Positions 8,791-17,534 of a stretch of 64,000 nt of DNA are shown here, one piece after another (position 1 is the first letter of the stretch; each line of letters begins with the position of its first letter). Made by a program: the position numbers and the translations under genes. The notes under the pieces were generated by a model, which saw only the letters and a list, made by a program, of their open reading frames with translations, did no database searches and was not told where the DNA came from. The stretch is from Kribbella sp. NBC_00382 (GTDB taxonomy: Bacteria > Actinomycetota > Actinomycetes > Propionibacteriales > Kribbellaceae): the NCBI RefSeq assembly GCF_036067295.1, contig NZ_CP107954.1:2914001-2978000 (forward strand), written 5' to 3'.

Positions 8791-9560
8791 GGACCAGTAC
8801 GACGTACGACGTGGAGCTGCCCGAGTTCCTGCAACAGTTGCGCTCGGCATCCAAAGAGGTCGACCCCAAGGAGTTGTCGCGCTTCCTGCCGCCCGAGGAC
8901 GACCCGGGCGTGCGCGGTTCGGCGGTACTGATTCTGCTTGCCGACGGCAACGATGCCGACGGCCCCGATGTGCTGTTGACCGAGCGGGCCTGGACGTTGC
9001 GCAGCCACGCCGGCCAGATGGCGTTCCCGGGCGGCCGCGTCGATCCTGAGGACGGTACCGGCGTCGAGGGACTGATCCGTACCGCCCTCCGCGAGGCCGA
9101 GGAGGAGACCGGCCTCGACCCGACCGGTGTCGAGGTGTTCGCCGTCTGGCCGTCACTGTGGGTGCCGGTGAGCAACTTCGCCGTCTCGCCGGTGCTCGGC
9201 TGGTGGCGGGAGCCGTCGCCGGTCGCGGTGGTCGATCTGGCCGAGGTCGCCTCGGTGCACCGGGTGGCGATCGGGGCGCTGGCCGACCCCGCCAACCGGA
9301 TCAGCTGCCTGCATCCGTCCGGATTCACCGGCCCGGCCTTCACTGTGGGTGACCTCTATATCTGGGGTTTCACGGCGGGTCTGCTCGACAAGTTACTGAA
9401 ACTCGGCGGCTGGGCGCGCGACTGGGACCCCGGCCACGTCGTACCGTTGCCCGACCGACTGGTCGAGGCGGCCTGGCGGCGTGAGGGGCGACGGCCGGAG
9501 GACGTTCGACGGCTGACCGCCATCGAGCACGACCTGGGGCGTCCGGAGGGTGTGGAGTGA
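8787..9560 (+). CDS. Nudix CoA pyrophosphatase
   Basis: Nudix hydrolase of 257 residues predicted to cleave CoA or acyl-CoA into 3',5'-ADP and phosphopantetheine. It carries the NuCoA signature LLTERAWTLRSHAGQMAFPGG directly before the Nudix helix (ALREAEEETGLD), the diagnostic combination for the CoA branch. GTG 8787 overlaps the previous stop by 4 bp; the frame extends upstream but inside the lipoprotein gene. Positional equivalent of Rv3672c. Cytosolic. Confidence 0.9.
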   Translation: MRTSTTYDVELPEFLQQLRSASKEVDPKELSRFLPPEDDPGVRGSAVLILLADGNDADGPDVLLTERAWTLRSHAGQMAFPGGRVDPEDGTGVEGLIRTALREAEEETGLDPTGVEVFAVWPSLWVPVSNFAVSPVLGWWREPSPVAVVDLAEVASVHRVAIGALADPANRISCLHPSGFTGPAFTVGDLYIWGFTAGLLDKLLKLGGWARDWDPGHVVPLPDRLVEAAWRREGRRPEDVRRLTAIEHDLGRPEGVE

Positions 9561-10729
9561 GCGGTCTCGATATCGCGCTGCTGGTGGTGACCGCGCTGGT
9601 GGCGATCTCGGGTTATGTCGAGGGTTTCGTCCTCGGCGCCTGCGCCACGCTCGGGCTGCTGGCCGGCGCGGCGATCGGCGTGTACGGCGTACCGAGGGTG
9701 CTGGACAACTTCCAGCCCAGCGTCGAGGTGTCCTTCGCGGCGCTCGTCCTGGTCGTGCTGCTGGCCTCGATCGGGCGGACCGTCGGAGCGCTGCTCGGCT
9801 CCAGATTGCGCAACAAGATCTCCTGGAAGCCGGTGAAGGCCGTCGACGCGCTGGGCGGCGCGGTGCTGGCCGCGGCGTCCGTGCTGGTCGTCTCGTGGGT
9901 GCTCGGTGTCGCCGTCAGCGGTGCCCGGATCCCGAGCGTGACGTCCGCGGTGCGTGGCTCGCAGGTGCTGGCCAAGGTCGACGAGGCGCTGCCGGGTGGC
10001 GCCGACAATGCGCTGCAGGCGTTCAACGACGTGGTGAACACCGATCTGTTCCCGCGCTTCCTCGACCCGTTCGTACCGGAGCGGATCCGCGAGACGCAGC
10101 CTCCGGACGGCGCGATCTCCCGCAACCCGACGGTGAAGCTGGCGTACAGCCGGATCGCCAAGGTGACCGGCGTCGCGAACTGCTCGCGCGGCCTCGAGGG
10201 CAGCGGTTTCGTCTACGCCCCGCAACGGGTGATGACGAACGCGCACGTGGTGGCCGGCGTCAGCTCGCCGAAGGTGGAGGTCAACGGCCACTCGTACGAC
10301 GCCACGGTCGTGCTCTTCGACTCGAGCGTCGACATCGCCGTGCTGTACGTCCCTGAGCTCAACATCAAGCCGCTCGCCTTCGACAACGACGGCAAGGCGG
10401 ACGCGTCCGCGGTCGTGCTCGGCTACCCGGAGAACGGGCCGTTCGACTCCGAGCCGGCCAGGATCCGTTCCGAGGAGCGGTTGCGCGGGCCGGACATCTA
10501 CGGCGACAAGACGGTGACCCGGCGGGCCTTCTCCATCTGGGCCCAGGTCCGCCCGGGCAACTCCGGTGGCCCACTGCTCTCCTCGAAGGGCACCGTGTAC
10601 GGCGTGGTCTTCGCGGCCTCGGTCGAGGACAACCGCACCGGGTACGTTCTGACCGCCGAGCAGGTCTCGGAAGATGCCGCGGCCGGTGCCAAGGCGACCC
10701 AGGAAGTCTCCACGCACAGCTGCACCTGA
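9557..10729 (+). CDS. marP: MarP-like membrane serine protease
   Basis: 390-residue protein with four N-terminal membrane helices in a CvpA-like domain (about 4-125), a linker, and an extracytoplasmic trypsin/HtrA-type protease domain. The triad is visible as H230 (TNAHVVAG), D259 (SVDIAVL) and S336 (RPGNSGGPL). Cys209 and Cys389 match the positions of the disulfide that stabilises M. tuberculosis MarP (Rv3671c), a protease needed for acid resistance. Begins with a GTGA overlap after the Nudix gene, last of the nth operon. A TlpA-like partner in the same operon could form its disulfide; that is inference. Confidence 0.92.
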   Translation: MSGLDIALLVVTALVAISGYVEGFVLGACATLGLLAGAAIGVYGVPRVLDNFQPSVEVSFAALVLVVLLASIGRTVGALLGSRLRNKISWKPVKAVDALGGAVLAAASVLVVSWVLGVAVSGARIPSVTSAVRGSQVLAKVDEALPGGADNALQAFNDVVNTDLFPRFLDPFVPERIRETQPPDGAISRNPTVKLAYSRIAKVTGVANCSRGLEGSGFVYAPQRVMTNAHVVAGVSSPKVEVNGHSYDATVVLFDSSVDIAVLYVPELNIKPLAFDNDGKADASAVVLGYPENGPFDSEPARIRSEERLRGPDIYGDKTVTRRAFSIWAQVRPGNSGGPLLSSKGTVYGVVFAASVEDNRTGYVLTAEQVSEDAAAGAKATQEVSTHSCT

Positions 10730-10771
10730 TCAAGCTGCAACAGATCGGGTCACCCAGGGCGTTGGAAGGGT

Positions 10772-11287
10772 GTGACGATTACGGGCGGGGACACTGAGCG
10801 GCTCTCGTTCGACGAGCTGGTGGTGTCGAGCGAGCGCCGTTTGCTGCGCCTTGCCCTGATGCTGTCCGGTGGGGTGCACAGCGCTGAGGACCTGGTCCAG
10901 ACGGTACTGGCGCGAGCACACCGCCGCTGGGACACGATCAGCGTGCTGGACAAGCCGGACGCGTACCTGAGCAAGATGGTCGTCAACGAGTTCTTGAGCT
11001 GGCGCCGCCGGCTCAAGAACCAGGAGCTACCACTCGCCGACCTCCCCGAGACCCCGGCCGCCGACGACATCAGCATCCGCCACGCCCAGCGAGACGCCGC
11101 CTGGCGCCTCCTCGCGGACCTCCCGCGCCAGCAACGCGCAGTACTGGTGCTGCGCTTCTACGAGGACCTCCCCGACGACGAGATCGCCGCCATCCTCGGC
11201 TGCTCCCCGGTCACCGTCCGCTCGAACGCCTCCCGCGGCCTGGCCAACCTGCGCGCCAACCTCCCGACCTCCGACAAGGACAGTTGA
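10772..11287 (+). CDS. ECF sigma factor, SigE family
   Basis: Extracytoplasmic-function sigma factor of 171 residues. Region 2 spans about 15-80 (LLRLALMLSGGVHSAEDLVQTVLARAHRRW), region 4 about 105-160 (LLADLPRQQRAVLVLRFYEDLPDDEIAAILGCSPVTVRSNASRGLANLR). It resembles the actinobacterial SigE-like family found next to one-TM regulatory partners. GTG 10772 follows GGAAGG closely. The next gene begins one base after its stop and encodes a membrane protein with a short cytoplasmic head, the probable regulator. Confidence 0.88.
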   Translation: MTITGGDTERLSFDELVVSSERRLLRLALMLSGGVHSAEDLVQTVLARAHRRWDTISVLDKPDAYLSKMVVNEFLSWRRRLKNQELPLADLPETPAADDISIRHAQRDAAWRLLADLPRQQRAVLVLRFYEDLPDDEIAAILGCSPVTVRSNASRGLANLRANLPTSDKDS

Positions 11288-11288
11288 A

Positions 11289-12023
11289 ATGCCCAAGCTC
11301 ACGGACGAAGAGGTCGGCCAACTCCTCCGCGAAACCTTTACAGAAAAGGAAGAACTACTAAACCACTTGCCGGAAGCAACCACACCTCCGGTACGCCGGA
11401 AAGCCCCGGTACTCCTCGCCGCGGCGGCCGTTCTCGTCGTCTTCGCCGGAATCGCTGTGGCTACAGGTCTCGAGAGAGGGCCGAACACCCAGCCCGTTGC
11501 TCAGAGCCCAGCACCGCCGATGCAAACGGTGCCGGTCGGCAAGGTCGAGCCCAAACACTTCAATCCTGGGAGTGCGTACCTCGCCGGTGTCGCGATCGCT
11601 GAACTGACCAAGTGGGAGCGTCCGGCCGGTGGATGGCCCGTCGTCAGGGTGCTCGACGCGTCCTACTCACAGGCGAGCTCTCCGACCGAGGCAGGAGGTA
11701 AGGGCACCCCGTTGAGCAAGCGCGACCAGGCCTCTATCGCGGGTTCCGCGGGAGTGCCGATCGAGTGGGTGCAGAGCCGTCCAACCGGACCCGATGTCTG
11801 CGATCAAGCGAACGGGACGCCGTACGTCACGCTCGGACCAGTGGTCTTCAACGAGAGCCGGTCGTCGGCCACCATCGGGATGAGCATGTGGCGGGGTTGT
11901 CTGGATGCGCAGTGGCTGACCTACCGGCTCGTGCCGATTATCACCCCGGCCAGCAATGTCTATGAGAGCAGCGTGCGTAGCTGGAAGGTCGCAGGGACCG
12001 TCGGGCCGGTCGCCGTCTCATAG
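11289..12023 (+). CDS. One-TM sigma-factor partner (putative anti-sigma)
   Basis: A 244-residue bitopic membrane protein: short acidic cytoplasmic part (LTDEEVGQLLRETFTEKEELLNHL), a TM helix (VLLAAAAVLVVFAGIAVAT) near residues 40-60, and an extracytoplasmic domain of about 180 residues with two cysteines (PDVCDQ and WRGCLD). No zinc-binding HxxxCxxC anti-sigma motif is present, so the anti-sigma role is inferred from coupling to the ECF gene and the topology. Its 3' end overlaps the convergent hydrolase by 6 bp. Confidence 0.7.
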   Translation: MPKLTDEEVGQLLRETFTEKEELLNHLPEATTPPVRRKAPVLLAAAAVLVVFAGIAVATGLERGPNTQPVAQSPAPPMQTVPVGKVEPKHFNPGSAYLAGVAIAELTKWERPAGGWPVVRVLDASYSQASSPTEAGGKGTPLSKRDQASIAGSAGVPIEWVQSRPTGPDVCDQANGTPYVTLGPVVFNESRSSATIGMSMWRGCLDAQWLTYRLVPIITPASNVYESSVRSWKVAGTVGPVAVS

Positions 12024-12866
12024 GGTCTGGAGCCACTCCAGCAGGAGCTCGTTGAACAGGTCCGGCGTCTCCTCGTGGGGGAAGTGGCCGGCGGTAGTCA
12101 GCACCTCGTACTGCAACGGCCCCGCCAACAGCTCAGCCGGCGTGGTCGAGCTCGCGGGGCTAACCGCCCCGTCCAGCGCCCCATGCACCTGCAGAACCGG
12201 CACCTCCACCGGCGAGCGCATGCGAGCGGAGTACCGGCGTCCATCCGACCGCAGCCGCGACCGTACGAACCACCGGTGGTACTCCAGAGCGCAGTGAGGC
12301 GCCGGCCAGACCTGCAGCGCAGCCCGGTACCGCCGAGACGCCTCAGCGTCAGGGAAAGCCCCACCCGGCGCAGACCACGAGCGGAGCAGTTGCTCGATGT
12401 GGATGCCGTCATGGGCGAGCAGCCGCCGCTCCGGCAGGATCGGCAGCTGGAACCAGCCCACCTGCGCCACCGACCGCAGTTGCCCCGACCGCATCAACTG
12501 CAGCGGGTGTGGAGCCGACACAGCCGCCAGTGCCCGCACCTGCTTAGACGCGAGCACAGCGGCCGACCACGCAACGAACCCGCCCCACCCATGCCCAACC
12601 ACCACCGCATCGGTCGCCCCCAACGACCTGATGACCCCCGAGACGTCCGCAGAGACAGTGAAGGGGTCATACCCCCGCGGCGTCTTGTCGCTGGCCCCAT
12701 AGCCACGCAGGTCCATCGCGACGGCTCTGTACCCAGCAGCGGCGACTACCGGCAGCTGATGCCGCCAGGCCCACCAGAACTCGGGGAAGCCGTGCAGGAA
12801 GAGCACCAGGGGATCGTCCGCCGCGCCACACTCGGCCACGTGGAACCTCGCCCCGTTGGCCGCCAC
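12018..12866 (-). CDS. Alpha/beta hydrolase, EphE-like, nucleophile replaced
   Basis: Alpha/beta-hydrolase-fold protein of 282 residues resembling epoxide hydrolases: oxyanion motif HGFPEFWWAWRHQ, MDLRGYGASDKTPRGYDPF, cap region, and TTAGHFPHEETPD as the catalytic-His region. The nucleophile elbow reads VVVGHGWGG, so the residue expected to be Asp (or Ser) is Gly; the codon GGG was checked on the complementary strand. Coding similarity seems to continue upstream of the GTG chosen here (DGPWSHSL in frame before it), but no standard start codon lies there before a stop. Equivalent by position to Rv3670 (ephE). Catalytic activity is doubtful. Confidence 0.8.
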   Translation of the reverse strand: MAANGARFHVAECGAADDPLVLFLHGFPEFWWAWRHQLPVVAAAGYRAVAMDLRGYGASDKTPRGYDPFTVSADVSGVIRSLGATDAVVVGHGWGGFVAWSAAVLASKQVRALAAVSAPHPLQLMRSGQLRSVAQVGWFQLPILPERRLLAHDGIHIEQLLRSWSAPGGAFPDAEASRRYRAALQVWPAPHCALEYHRWFVRSRLRSDGRRYSARMRSPVEVPVLQVHGALDGAVSPASSTTPAELLAGPLQYEVLTTAGHFPHEETPDLFNELLLEWLQTL

Positions 12867-12921
12867 CAGCGAATGCGACCACGGCCCGTCGACGAGTAGG
12901 TCGGATACCCCAGCCGGGCTC

Positions 12922-12960
12922 AGTGGTCAGCGCCAGCCGGTCGGCGGGATGCTGACCACT
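12922..12960 (-). terminator. Hairpin at the end of the holin-X-like gene
   Basis: Perfect 10-bp inverted repeat AGTGGTCAGC / GCTGACCACT (12922-12931 and 12951-12960) with a 19-nt GC-rich loop, overlapping the stop codon of the leftward gene at 12959. It probably ends that transcript before the hydrolase gene. No strong U-tract is seen, which is common in actinobacteria. Confidence 0.5.
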
Positions 12961-13363
12961 AGTTGCCCTTGCCGATCGCCTTGAGCGCCTCGACGGACTC
13001 CTTCGAGGTCTCGATCGCGCGCTCCGGGCCCTTCGCCTTGCCGAGCAGCCGCTTGCCGACCAGGACCAGCGCGGCCGCGATCAACAGGTAGAGCACGGCA
13101 ACGATCAGGAAGGCCAGCGCCGGGTGCAGGCCGAGCGCGTTCACGCCGTACGCCGCGGCGATGGACAGCAGGATGATCGCGAGCAGCGCCAGGAAGCCGG
13201 CGGCCCCGAACAGGCCCGCGCCGGTACCGGCCTTGACGGCGGTCGACTTCAGCTCGGTCTTGGCGAGCTCGAGCTCGCTGCGCACCAGGCTGGACAGATC
13301 CTTGCTGGCATTGGCGACGAGCTGCCCGACAGTGGGCTCATCCTCGGTCTGCCCCATCGACAT
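12959..13363 (-). CDS. Phage-holin-like superfamily III (DUF1469) protein
   Basis: A 134-residue membrane protein: amphipathic N-terminus (VGQLVANASKDLSSLVRSELELAKTELK), two TM helices (GLFGAAGFLALLAIILLSIAAAYGV and LAFLIVAVLYLLIAAALVLVG) and a charged C-terminal helix. This is the actinobacterial Holin-X/DUF1469 pattern, a housekeeping family usually near marP and acs, not evidence of a phage. The ATG at 13363 has GGAAGGAG about five bases upstream. Role unknown. Confidence 0.85.
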   Translation of the reverse strand: MSMGQTEDEPTVGQLVANASKDLSSLVRSELELAKTELKSTAVKAGTGAGLFGAAGFLALLAIILLSIAAAYGVNALGLHPALAFLIVAVLYLLIAAALVLVGKRLLGKAKGPERAIETSKESVEALKAIGKGN

Positions 13364-13414
13364 GGCGCTCCTTCCACGTGTCCCTAGACCAAGACACTAG
13401 CTGGTACCCCTGCC

Positions 13415-14632
13415 CTATTCCTCGGCGTACGCGCGGTTGCGGCGGAACAGCAGTGCGGCGGCGATCACGGCGGACAGCAGCGAGGCGACCAGGACGGCGG
13501 CCTTGGCCCGCTCGATCTGGGCGATGTCGTCGCCGAACGCGAGCTGGGCGATCAGCAGCGCGACGGTGAAGCCGATCCCGGCCAGTACCGAGACCGCGCC
13601 GACGTCCCGCCAGGCCAGGTCGGAGTTCAGCTCGGCCCGGGTGAACCGCGCGGTCAGCCAGGATCCGCCGAACACGCCGATGATCTTGCCGGCCATCAGG
13701 CCGGCGACCACCCCGATCGCTACCGGGTCGGTCAGCATCTCGCGCAGCGCATCACTGCCGAGCGTGACGCCAGCGGCGAACAACGCGAACACCGGTACCG
13801 CCACTCCCGCCGACAATGGCCGCAGCCGGTGCTCGATCCGCTCGGCCGGTGCGTGCTCCTCACCCGGGTCGGGCAGCACCCGGGTGACCAGGCCGAGCGC
13901 GACGCCCGCGATCGTCGCGTGGATACCGGACTCGTGCATGAACCACCACGCCCCGAGCGCGACCGGCACGTACAGCAACGGCGTACGGAAGCGGAAGCGT
14001 TGCAGCAGGTAGAAGGCGCCGATCAGTGCGACCGCGGCCACCAGCGCCAGCGGGTGGAACCCGTGCGAGAAGAAGACGGCGATCACCAGGATGGCGCCGA
14101 AGTCGTCCACCACCGCGAGCGTCAGCAGGAAAGCCCGCAGCGCACTGGGCAACGAGGACCCGACGATCGCCAGCACAGCGAGCGCGAAGGCGATGTCCGT
14201 TGCCGTCGGCACCGCCCAGCCCGAGGTCCGGCCGCCGTCGGCGGTCAGGTTGATGACCAGATAGATGATTGCCGGGAGCATCATTCCGGCCAGCGCCGCG
14301 ACCACCGGTACGACGGCCTCGCTGATCCGCGACAGGGTGCCGACCACGAGTTCCCGCTTGAGCTCGACGCCGGCCAGGTAGAAGAACAGCGCCAGCGCGC
14401 CGTCGGCCGCCCAGCCCTCCACGCTCAACGGCCCGAGCTCGAACTCGCGCAGGTGGTGGTACGCGTCCTGCCAGGGAGAGTTGGCCCAGATGAGCGCGAT
14501 CACGGCCGCGCCGAGCAGCAGCAGGCCGCCGGTCGTCTCGGCCCGCAGAGTGTCGGCCAGGAAGGCGCGCTCCCGGCCGAGGATGCGGGGAAAGGCGCGG
14601 CGCTTCTGCCGCAGGCGAATGACTGGAGGCAC
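13415..14632 (-). CDS. nhaA: Na+/H+ antiporter NhaA
   Basis: Secondary antiporter of the inner membrane, 405 residues from the GTG at 14632 (an in-frame GTG at 14689 would add 19 residues). Begins with the NhaA pattern FLADTLRAETTGGLLLLGAAVIALIWANSPW; the essential Asp pair is in AVVDDFGAILVIAVFF; about 11-12 TM helices follow, ending in ERAKAAVLVASLLSAVIAAALL. Exports Na+ in exchange for H+ and protects against alkaline or salt stress. Monocistronic by appearance; divergent from the CBS gene. Confidence 0.93.
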   Translation of the reverse strand: MPPVIRLRQKRRAFPRILGRERAFLADTLRAETTGGLLLLGAAVIALIWANSPWQDAYHHLREFELGPLSVEGWAADGALALFFYLAGVELKRELVVGTLSRISEAVVPVVAALAGMMLPAIIYLVINLTADGGRTSGWAVPTATDIAFALAVLAIVGSSLPSALRAFLLTLAVVDDFGAILVIAVFFSHGFHPLALVAAVALIGAFYLLQRFRFRTPLLYVPVALGAWWFMHESGIHATIAGVALGLVTRVLPDPGEEHAPAERIEHRLRPLSAGVAVPVFALFAAGVTLGSDALREMLTDPVAIGVVAGLMAGKIIGVFGGSWLTARFTRAELNSDLAWRDVGAVSVLAGIGFTVALLIAQLAFGDDIAQIERAKAAVLVASLLSAVIAAALLFRRNRAYAEE

Positions 14633-14825
14633 AGGGCCATCCCTTCGTCGGGGGTCGCTCGGACGATCGCCGACCAGACTTCCCGGCACACCTTGACTCT
14701 GACATCACTCTAACGGGTTGCCGGTGTTTGCGCCCCGCTGCTGGATGAGGAAGGGTTGAGTGTTGTGAGAGACGGCCTCCGGGCGTGCACCGTCGCAGTA
14801 CGCTGCGAGCGTGCACGGAGAACAG

Positions 14826-15257
14826 ATGGCCGAGGAGTACCCGGTGGTCAGCATCGATTCGGATGCCCGGGAAGCGGTCGAGTTGCTCGCCTCCCGGCGG
14901 TTGCCCGGCCTGATCGTGGTGACGGCCGACGGTACGCCGTGCTGTGTGCTGCCGGCCTCGCAAGTGGTGCGCTTCCTGGTGCCGAGCTATGTCCAGGACG
15001 ACCCCTCGCTGGCTCGCGTGATCGACGAATCGCTGGCGGACCGGGTGGCCGACAAGCTGACCGGGGTGACGGTGCGCAAGCTGCTGCCCGCCGAGCCGAC
15101 CGAGTTGCCGGCGGTGAAACACGACGACACCGTGCTCGAGATCGCTGCGGTGATGGCCCGGCTGCGCTCCCCGCTGGTCGCGGTCCTGCGCGGCAAGGAG
15201 ATCATCGGCGCCATCACCGCATCTCGGTTGCTGGAGTTGGTCGTCCAGCCGCACTGA
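14826..15257 (+). CDS. CBS-domain protein
   Basis: A 143-residue protein made of a pair of CBS motifs (about 5-60 and 90-143: [26 protein letters not shown] and [25 protein letters not shown]). CBS pairs bind adenosyl nucleotides. ATG 14826 is preferred over the GTG at 14811 because GGAGA lies five bases before it. It precedes the ion transporter by 19 bp and is probably its regulatory subunit, an arrangement common in actinobacteria. Confidence 0.8.
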   Translation: MAEEYPVVSIDSDAREAVELLASRRLPGLIVVTADGTPCCVLPASQVVRFLVPSYVQDDPSLARVIDESLADRVADKLTGVTVRKLLPAEPTELPAVKHDDTVLEIAAVMARLRSPLVAVLRGKEIIGAITASRLLELVVQPH

Positions 15258-15276
15258 GCCTGGCGGATGGCGCCGC

Positions 15277-16566
15277 GTGACGGTCATCGCGATCGTCGTC
15301 TTCGTGGTCGCCTATGTCCTGATCGCCACCGAGTGGACGCACAAGCTGCTCGCCGCGCTGGGCGGAGCCGGAGTACTGCTGGCGCTCGGCGTCGTCCACA
15401 CCGAGGACGCGTTCTACTCCCATGACACCGGCGTCGACTGGGACGTCATCTTCCTGCTCTTCGGGATGATGGTGATCGTCGGCGTGCTGCGGCGTACCGG
15501 CGTGTTCGAGTTCGTCGCGATCTGGGCGGCCAAGCGGGCCAAGGGGTCGCCGCTGCGGGTGATGATCCTGCTCACCCTGATCACCGCGTTCGCATCGGCG
15601 TTCCTGGACAACGTCACCACCGTGCTGCTGATCGCGCCGGTCACCCTGCTGGTCTGCGACCGGCTCGGGATCAACCCGGTACCGTTCCTGATCGCCGAGG
15701 TGATGGCCTCCAACCTCGGCGGTACCGCCACCCTGATCGGCGATCCGCCCAACATCATCATCGCCAGCCGGTCCGGCCTCACCTTCAATGACTTCCTGCT
15801 GCACCTGGCGCCACTGGTGGTGATCGAGCTGATCGTCTTCACGCTGGTGCTGCCGTGGCTGTTCAAAGGCTCGTTCGCGGTCGATCCCGAGCGGGTCGAG
15901 GACGTGATGCGGCTGAACGAGCGGGAGGCGATCGAGGACCGGACGCTGCTGATCAAGAGCGGGCTGGTACTGGCCGCGGTACTGATCGGTTTCGTCGGGC
16001 ACTCGTTCCTGCACGTCGAACCAGCCGTCGTCGCGCTGCTGGGCGCAGGGGTGCTGGTGCTGATCTCCGGCGTCGCCACCAGGGACTACATGAACAGCGT
16101 CGAGTGGCAGACGCTCTTGTTCTTCGCGGGCCTCTTCGTGATGGTCGGCGCCCTGGTCAAGACGGGCGTGATCGGCGACCTGGCCGAAGAGGTCGGCAAG
16201 GCGACCGAGGGCGACGCGTTGCTGGCGACGATGCTGATCCTGGTGGTCTCGGCAGTACTGTCCGGTGTCGTCGACAACATCCCGTACGTCGCGACGATGA
16301 GCCCCGTCGTCCAGCAGCTGGCCGCGGGCGTCCCCGATCCGTCGCAGGCGGACGCGCTGTGGTGGGCGCTGGCGATCGGGGCGGACTTCGGCGGCAACGC
16401 GACCGCCGTCGGGGCCAGCGCGAACGTGGTGGTGATCGGGCTGGCGCTGCGGGCAGGGTCGCCGATCAGCTTCTGGGAGTTCACCCGGAAGGGGATCGTG
16501 ATGACCGCGATCACCATCGTTGTTGCCGCGCCGTACCTGTGGCTGCGGTACTTCGCCTTCGCCTGA
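15277..16566 (+). CDS. SLC13/ArsB-CitM-type ion transporter
   Basis: Polytopic membrane transporter of 429 residues with about 10-12 helices. The two halves show the ion transporter superfamily repeats: [19 protein letters not shown] ... [23 protein letters not shown] in the first and [21 protein letters not shown] ... [23 protein letters not shown] in the second. Such proteins move citrate, dicarboxylates, sulfate, arsenite or silicate; the substrate cannot be read here and no arsR or arsC is adjacent. Downstream of the CBS gene in the same transcript. Confidence 0.87.
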   Translation: MTVIAIVVFVVAYVLIATEWTHKLLAALGGAGVLLALGVVHTEDAFYSHDTGVDWDVIFLLFGMMVIVGVLRRTGVFEFVAIWAAKRAKGSPLRVMILLTLITAFASAFLDNVTTVLLIAPVTLLVCDRLGINPVPFLIAEVMASNLGGTATLIGDPPNIIIASRSGLTFNDFLLHLAPLVVIELIVFTLVLPWLFKGSFAVDPERVEDVMRLNEREAIEDRTLLIKSGLVLAAVLIGFVGHSFLHVEPAVVALLGAGVLVLISGVATRDYMNSVEWQTLLFFAGLFVMVGALVKTGVIGDLAEEVGKATEGDALLATMLILVVSAVLSGVVDNIPYVATMSPVVQQLAAGVPDPSQADALWWALAIGADFGGNATAVGASANVVVIGLALRAGSPISFWEFTRKGIVMTAITIVVAAPYLWLRYFAFA

Positions 16567-16587
16567 TCACACTCTGTGGGCCGAGGT

Positions 16588-16632
16588 TGTCGCCAAAGTA
16601 ATGCATCGCCTGCCAATATGATTACTGGCGAC
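16588..16632 (+). terminator. Hairpin after the SLC13-type transporter
   Basis: Inverted repeat GTCGCCA..GTAAT (16589-16602) against ATTAC TGGCGAC (16621-16632), a 12-bp stem with a two-base bulge and an 18-nt loop, 22 bp after the transporter stop. Probable transcription terminator without a clear U-tract. Confidence 0.5.
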
Positions 16633-16668
16633 CTGGGGTGCTTGGACAGTAATGTCGGGCGTAGTTAG

Positions 16669-16680
16669 TGGTCTAGTAGA
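16669..16680. promoter_or_regulatory. DasR-like half operator
   Basis: TGGTCTAG at 16669-16676 matches the left half of the HutC/DasR operator (TGGTCTAGACCA), the right half being degenerate (TAGA). It lies 80 bp upstream of a GntR/HutC regulator with a DasR-like effector domain, so autoregulation is plausible. Confidence 0.4.
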
Positions 16681-16755
16681 AAACTTTCAGGAGCACGACA
16701 GCTCGCGACCCCCGGCAACCGGTTTGCCGGCCAGATTCCCAGGGATACTGACGTC

Positions 16756-17514
16756 ATGGCGCGCCCAAGGAACAACCCCGGTGACCTCGCCGAACTCCCC
16801 ACGGAGCTCCGCACCGACCGGCCGAAGGGTGACCAGATCCGCGAGATTCTGCAGACCCTCACCCGCAGTCTCACCGCCGGCACGGTGCTGCCCTCGGAGC
16901 GCGTCCTGGCCGAGCGCTTCGGCGTCGCCCGGATGACAGTGCGCCAGGAGGTGGACCGGGTCGTTGCCGAAGGCCTCGCGGCCCGCCGGCCCGGCGGTGG
17001 CACCTTCGTCACCGAGCCGCGCCCGGCCCGGATGCTCACGTCGTCCTTCAGCCAGGACATGCGCGCCCGCGGCATCACGCCCGGCGCAAAGGTCCTCGAG
17101 CACCGAGTCGGTACTGCGGACGAGGCGCTGGCCGCCGAGCTCGAAGAGCCGATCGGTACGCCGGTACTGCACCTGGTCCGCCTGCGTACCGCCGACGGCG
17201 ACCCGATGGCGATCGAGCGCACCGCCCTGTCCCTGCGCCGCTACCCAGGTCTCGACGAGCTAGACCTGGCAGAGGTCTCCCTCTACGACTCCCTCGCCAC
17301 CCGCTGGGGCGTCACCCTCGGCATGGTCTCCGCCTCGATCGTTGCCGCCCCACCCGACCCGGCCGACTCCGAACTCCTCGGCATCGAGTCCACCGTCCCC
17401 TGCCTGATCATCACTTCGGCCCCCCGCACCGCCTCCGGCGAAGTGATCGAATTCGGCCGCTCCGTCTACCGCTCCGACCGCTACGACATCACCGTCGCCT
17501 ACCGCGCCACCTGA
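16756..17514 (+). CDS. GntR-family (HutC/DasR-like) regulator
   Basis: A 252-residue repressor: winged helix at about 25-95 (LPSERVLAERFGVARMTVRQEVDRVVAEGLAARRPGGGTFV) and a UTRA effector domain (MLTSSFSQDMRARGITPGAKVLEH ... VLHLVRLRTADGDPMAIERTALSLRRYPGLDE). The layout and several motifs (SYxxDMRAxG, DGxPMAIE, GRSVYRGDRY-like end) recall DasR, which senses glucosamine/GlcNAc phosphates; ligand here is not proven. No sugar transporter adjoins it, so its targets lie outside the window or are distant. Confidence 0.88.
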   Translation: MARPRNNPGDLAELPTELRTDRPKGDQIREILQTLTRSLTAGTVLPSERVLAERFGVARMTVRQEVDRVVAEGLAARRPGGGTFVTEPRPARMLTSSFSQDMRARGITPGAKVLEHRVGTADEALAAELEEPIGTPVLHLVRLRTADGDPMAIERTALSLRRYPGLDELDLAEVSLYDSLATRWGVTLGMVSASIVAAPPDPADSELLGIESTVPCLIITSAPRTASGEVIEFGRSVYRSDRYDITVAYRAT

Positions 17515-17534
17515 GCCGGGCAGTAGACCAATTC

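Noticed and set aside
12959..13363. Phage holin as a sign of prophage
   Set aside because: Holin-X/DUF1469 proteins are housekeeping in actinobacteria and no phage gene is nearby.
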